A stretch of 64,000 nt of DNA from JADKHC01 sp047600805 (GTDB lineage: Bacteria > Verrucomicrobiota > Verrucomicrobiia > Opitutales > Opitutaceae), in the NCBI GenBank assembly GCA_047600805.1, contig JASGKG010000001.1:4588001-4652000 (forward strand). The letters run 5' to 3'. A program made the position numbers and the translations under genes. Below the pieces are notes generated by a model. It was not told the origin of the DNA and did no database searches. It saw only the letters and a list, made by a program, of their open reading frames with translations. Position 1 is the stretch's first letter. Each line of letters begins with the position of its first letter. Below, piece after piece: positions 61,145 through 64,000 of the stretch.

Positions 61145-62350
61145 ATGCTCCCTCTTTTGGGCACAATCCTTCCGTCTTCTTACTTCGATGGCCTTTCCAC
61201 GTTGTGGGGTGGCAGCGCGTATGTTGGAGGCGCGATTGTGGCTGCGGGTTTGGTTTTCCAAACGGTGCGAAGCCGTCCAGACGCGGGCTCCTTCGTATGG
61301 CTATTGGCCAAAGTACTCATCATTGGAATAAGCACAGTTTTTCTGCGTGAGTGGCTGATGAGGTTGAACGATATTGTTTATGCGTTCTCGGCGATGATGG
61401 GTGTCGATCCGACTGCGGTAGATGACCGGTTTGTTCAGTTCATTGCCGGCAAAACTGCGGCTAATCCTAACTCCAGCGTGTGGGATATCATCTGGGGGAC
61501 CAAATCAATCGGCACGGCTATCTCATATGCGTTTTTGTGGTTGTTCGGGTGGTTGTCATGGGGCGTGCAATATGTCGTGAAGCTTATTGGTGGTGTTTTG
61601 CTGACGGCCGGCTGGTCGATCAGTCCGATCTTTCTCGCGTTCTTCATGCTTCGACCGATGACCGGCGTTGCTCAACGTTTCTTGCTCGGCTTGATCGCTC
61701 TCGTCTGCTGGCCTTTCGGCTGGGTGATGGCTGCGGTTGTGACCAATGCTATGCTCGATGCTGCTGCGACTGCGAATTTACTTCCTGTATTCGTAGCAGG
61801 TGCTCCTCTCGCCGCGCCAGCGTTGACGGTACTGATGGTAGGCGCCTGGATGCTGATCAGTTCGATTTTAGCTCCCTGGGTCACAACGAAAATTCTGTTG
61901 ATGGGCGCGAATCCTGCCGCGGCGATGGGGCAAGGGATCGGTGGTGTCATGCAATCAGCCTTCGCGGGCGGTACTGGTGCGGCGGTCACCGTTGCGACCG
62001 GTGGTGGTGCCGCACCTGCAGTGATCGCAGCGGCTGCAGTTGGAACGTTGGCGGCCGGAAGTGAATCGGCTGCTCGGGGTGGTGGAGCAGCCCGAACCAC
62101 GAGCACAGCGATCAACGGGCTTTCGGGTTTCTACCAGGGTGCTTTTGCTCGCCGAAACACAGTTGCGGCTGAGAAACTGGCAGCTGCGCAGCGAATGGAT
62201 GCAGAAGCGTCCGAGGTTATAGCGTCAGCTTTCCGAGATTACTCCCGACGTCAGCGGCGAAGTCGGAGTGGTTTCGATAAGCAACCGCATGAGGACGATC
62301 CCAACCACACCGCAATCGACATTGAAAGCCATGTTAAACGTAAACCCTAG
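61145..62350 (+). CDS. VirB6/TrbL-like inner-membrane protein
   Basis: 401 residues with about six hydrophobic segments (YVGGAIVAAGLVFQTV, LLAKVLIIGISTVFLREWLM, ISYAFLWLFGWLSWGVQYVV, LLGLIALVCWPFGWVMAAVV, LTVLMVGAWMLISSILAPWV). A Gly/Ala-rich stretch and a basic tail follow. Size, topology and position match VirB6/TrbL of the inner-membrane channel. Confidence 0.8.
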   Translation: MLPLLGTILPSSYFDGLSTLWGGSAYVGGAIVAAGLVFQTVRSRPDAGSFVWLLAKVLIIGISTVFLREWLMRLNDIVYAFSAMMGVDPTAVDDRFVQFIAGKTAANPNSSVWDIIWGTKSIGTAISYAFLWLFGWLSWGVQYVVKLIGGVLLTAGWSISPIFLAFFMLRPMTGVAQRFLLGLIALVCWPFGWVMAAVVTNAMLDAAATANLLPVFVAGAPLAAPALTVLMVGAWMLISSILAPWVTTKILLMGANPAAAMGQGIGGVMQSAFAGGTGAAVTVATGGGAAPAVIAAAAVGTLAAGSESAARGGGAARTTSTAINGLSGFYQGAFARRNTVAAEKLAAAQRMDAEASEVIASAFRDYSRRQRRSRSGFDKQPHEDDPNHTAIDIESHVKRKP

Positions 62351-62528
62351 AATAGTTCAGGCCAAGGAAGAGTCGGCAAAAGCTGTGACGCGCAGTGCTG
62401 CAGCGAAACAGAGAATTGCAAATTCCCTGCTAGATATGCTGCGCGAAGACGATGGGGCGGAGAGCGACCCGCCTCCTCTTCCTAAAGAGGTTCAGACTCA
62501 GCGGACGAAGCAACCACACAAGAAATAA
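62331..62528 (+). CDS. Small basic hypothetical protein
   Basis: 65 residues from ATG 62331, overlapping the VirB6-like gene by 20 nt. Helical and charged (RIVQAKEESAKAVTRSAAAK) with a Pro/Gln/Lys tail. Its overlap and position between virB6 and virB8 support a real gene; function unknown. Confidence 0.5.
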   Translation: MLNVNPRIVQAKEESAKAVTRSAAAKQRIANSLLDMLREDDGAESDPPPLPKEVQTQRTKQPHKK

Positions 62529-62535
62529 CCAAACT

Positions 62536-63201
62536 ATGACAGAGACTTCCGAGGCCACCCAGCGGGTGGAGGCTCCTGCCGTGCCCAAATTCGGCAAACA
62601 GAAGCACTCATTGCTGGCGATATTCGAGCGACAACGGCGTAGAGCATTGATTTGGTTCGTTATCGCAGTCGCTGCGTGGATTTGGTCGGCTTGGGATCGT
62701 CAGCAACTCATCGCGAAGCTCACCCACAAGCGTGAGGTCGTGCTGATTGACAGCCTCGGTACCTATTATGTTTCGCCGGTCGTCGATATTCAACAGGCGA
62801 AGGATCTGCACGCGATGCAGACCAAGCTCGCGTGCAAGGCGCTCTTTGAGCGCAATCCTGCGGGCCTGGATAATCCAGAACTTTTCAAACAACTCTTTCT
62901 TCGAGATGCCGCTCAAGTCGCGCAGACTGCGCTCGGCAAGACCAAGGCGGAATTCGAGGCAAAGTCTCTTCACCAGAAAGTAGAAATCGGCCCTCCCGAA
63001 GTTCTCAGTACGCGTGACAATGCCTTCTACACTTCGGCGGACATCCAGCTGATCCGTGTAGGAGCATATCAAGGCGCACCGATCACCGAAGTCCTTCGCT
63101 ACCGGGTGAAATTCAAGTTTCTGGTGAACCCCGACCTTACCCGCAATGGACGTTTTCCGACTGCGGTCGCGGCGTTTCAAGTCGAACCAATTAAAACATG
63201 A
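62536..63201 (+). CDS. VirB8/TrbF-like protein
   Basis: 221 residues from ATG 62536. One N-terminal transmembrane helix (ALIWFVIAVAAWIWSAW, about 40-57) and a periplasmic NTF2-like domain: QQAKDLHAMQTKLACKALFE, VLSTRDNAFYTSADIQLIRV, EVLRYRVKFKFLVNPDLTRN. This topology and the operon place fit VirB8/TrbF. It should nucleate the inner-membrane complex. Confidence 0.78.
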   Translation: MTETSEATQRVEAPAVPKFGKQKHSLLAIFERQRRRALIWFVIAVAAWIWSAWDRQQLIAKLTHKREVVLIDSLGTYYVSPVVDIQQAKDLHAMQTKLACKALFERNPAGLDNPELFKQLFLRDAAQVAQTALGKTKAEFEAKSLHQKVEIGPPEVLSTRDNAFYTSADIQLIRVGAYQGAPITEVLRYRVKFKFLVNPDLTRNGRFPTAVAAFQVEPIKT

Positions 63202-63207
63202 AAATCT

Positions 63208-64000
63208 ATGTGGAAATTCTTCAGCCTCGTCCTTGTCTCGGTATCTTTGGTTCACGCTCAGCCCATTCGCGATTTTCTCCTCGATCCCACACGGTCAGTC
63301 GACCTGCCAGTGTCACGGGAAATTACCACCGTAATATTTCCCGGAGCGCTGACAGCTGTGGCGGGTGCGGACATGCTGATTGATCGGGGAAAGGCGGCGC
63401 TTGAAGTGGAGGAGGATTCAGCGCTTCGGTTTCACGTCACCCACGCGCCCGGAAGTAATTTCATCCTGATCCGTAGCCTCCAACCAGACGCAGCCGGACG
63501 ATTGACGGCGATATTCGAGGGAAGCGCATATGTTCTCCAATTACAGTCGGTCGAAAGCGATTCCGTCGCTAGCGCGATCTTCAAGCGTGCGGACGTGCAG
63601 TCCGCCGCGCGGGTGGACTCGTTGCCGGAGCCAGTGAAATTTACACCGCGCATTGGTTTGAGTCTTCTTGATCGTGCGCGTGCATATCCTTTTCTCGTGA
63701 AGGCGCTGCCGAAAGCGGTTGAGGGTGTTTCGCAGCGAACACCGAATCGCATTATCGGTTTACCGGAGATCGAAATCACCGTGCAGGAGATTTATCGTTT
63801 CTCGAAAGAGGATGCGGTGGTGTTTCTCCTGAAGCTGCGCAACACGACGGACAGCGTGATCGATATTGCGCCGAATACATTTGCTGCACGCATCGTGCAG
63901 GAACGTTTCGAACAAGCGATTGCCAATGGCCCACGCGTCCTCCAGCCGGGCGAACTCGCCGAAGCGGAATTCGCCATCGTTGGGTTGCCGGATGGCACAC
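63208..64000 (+). CDS. VirB9/TrbG/TraK-like secretion protein, C-terminus beyond window
   Basis: The frame starts at ATG 63208, 6 nt after the VirB8-like stop, and stays open to the right edge (264 codons). A signal peptide (KFFSLVLVSVSLVHAQ) precedes a beta-rich part: VDLPVSREITTVIFPGALTA, FHVTHAPGSNFILIRSLQPD, LTAIFEGSAYVLQLQSVESD. This resembles outer-membrane-complex proteins of VirB9/TraK type by layout and position. It is incomplete here. Confidence 0.7.
   Translation, partial: MWKFFSLVLVSVSLVHAQPIRDFLLDPTRSVDLPVSREITTVIFPGALTAVAGADMLIDRGKAALEVEEDSALRFHVTHAPGSNFILIRSLQPDAAGRLTAIFEGSAYVLQLQSVESDSVASAIFKRADVQSAARVDSLPEPVKFTPRIGLSLLDRARAYPFLVKALPKAVEGVSQRTPNRIIGLPEIEITVQEIYRFSKEDAVVFLLKLRNTTDSVIDIAPNTFAARIVQERFEQAIANGPRVLQPGELAEAEFAIVGLPDGT

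Larger units (their letters stand above)
39582..64000. mobile_element. Integrative conjugative element, left 24 kb
   Basis: Starts at the tRNA-Met att repeat with an intact tyrosine recombinase. Cargo (antitoxin-like gene and defence-like cassette, 41.2-49.3 kb) comes next, then coupling protein, MobF relaxase and a VirB-type mating-pair operon that continues past the window. The right att site is not seen. Confidence 0.85.

Overview
The window looks like a chromosomal segment of a Gram-negative Verrucomicrobiota bacterium, most probably Opitutaceae. This is inferred from TonB-dependent receptors, exported GH43 and GH127 arabinan hydrolases, polyserine linkers followed by GlyGly-CTERM-like tails, and an ECF-sigma/Ser-Thr kinase pair. 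No marker gene for species assignment is present.

Positions 1-32.8 kb are core-like chromosome. An arabinan/arabinoside utilisation locus (about 1.2-14.8 kb) holds four GH43 enzymes, a GPH-type sugar symporter and a GH127 beta-L-arabinofuranosidase, with a sigma factor and membrane kinase pair in the middle. A large TonB-dependent receptor at 18.7-21.7 kb shares a 34-bp upstream element with the arabinanase gene. Between them lie thiM-thiE-thiD behind a TPP riboswitch and a TPR gene with two frameshifts. Then come a phospholipase-D-like protein, a CadD-like transporter, a permease remnant, a CoaD-CoaE fusion, a TonB C-terminal protein, a Nudix hydrolase, a thioredoxin-reductase-like flavoprotein, a second TonB-dependent receptor and a secreted zinc metalloprotease.

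At 32.82 kb begins a mobile region. An identical 49-bp sequence containing the 3' 45 nt of a Met(CAT) tRNA occurs at 32820-32868 and 39582-39630, each followed by an integrase gene. The left element (about 6.8 kb) is a relic: its integrase has lost the catalytic domain and is fused in frame to what looks like a helicase C-terminus, and it carries a TetR/glycosidase pair and small plasmid-type genes. The second element (39.6 kb to beyond the window) is an integrative conjugative element. It has an intact tyrosine recombinase, a DUF2384-type antitoxin-like gene, an AT-richer defence-like cargo (42.4-49.3 kb), a divergent coupling-protein/MobF-relaxase pair with a probable oriT between them, and a VirB-type secretion operon running off the right edge.

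The most interesting part is the cargo: a C5 cytosine methyltransferase, a small deoxyribosyltransferase/SLOG-like protein, a 903-residue protein kinase-AAA ATPase fusion, a CARF-like Rossmann protein and an Mrr-like nuclease, all on the plus strand. I do not recognise this combination as a named defence system.
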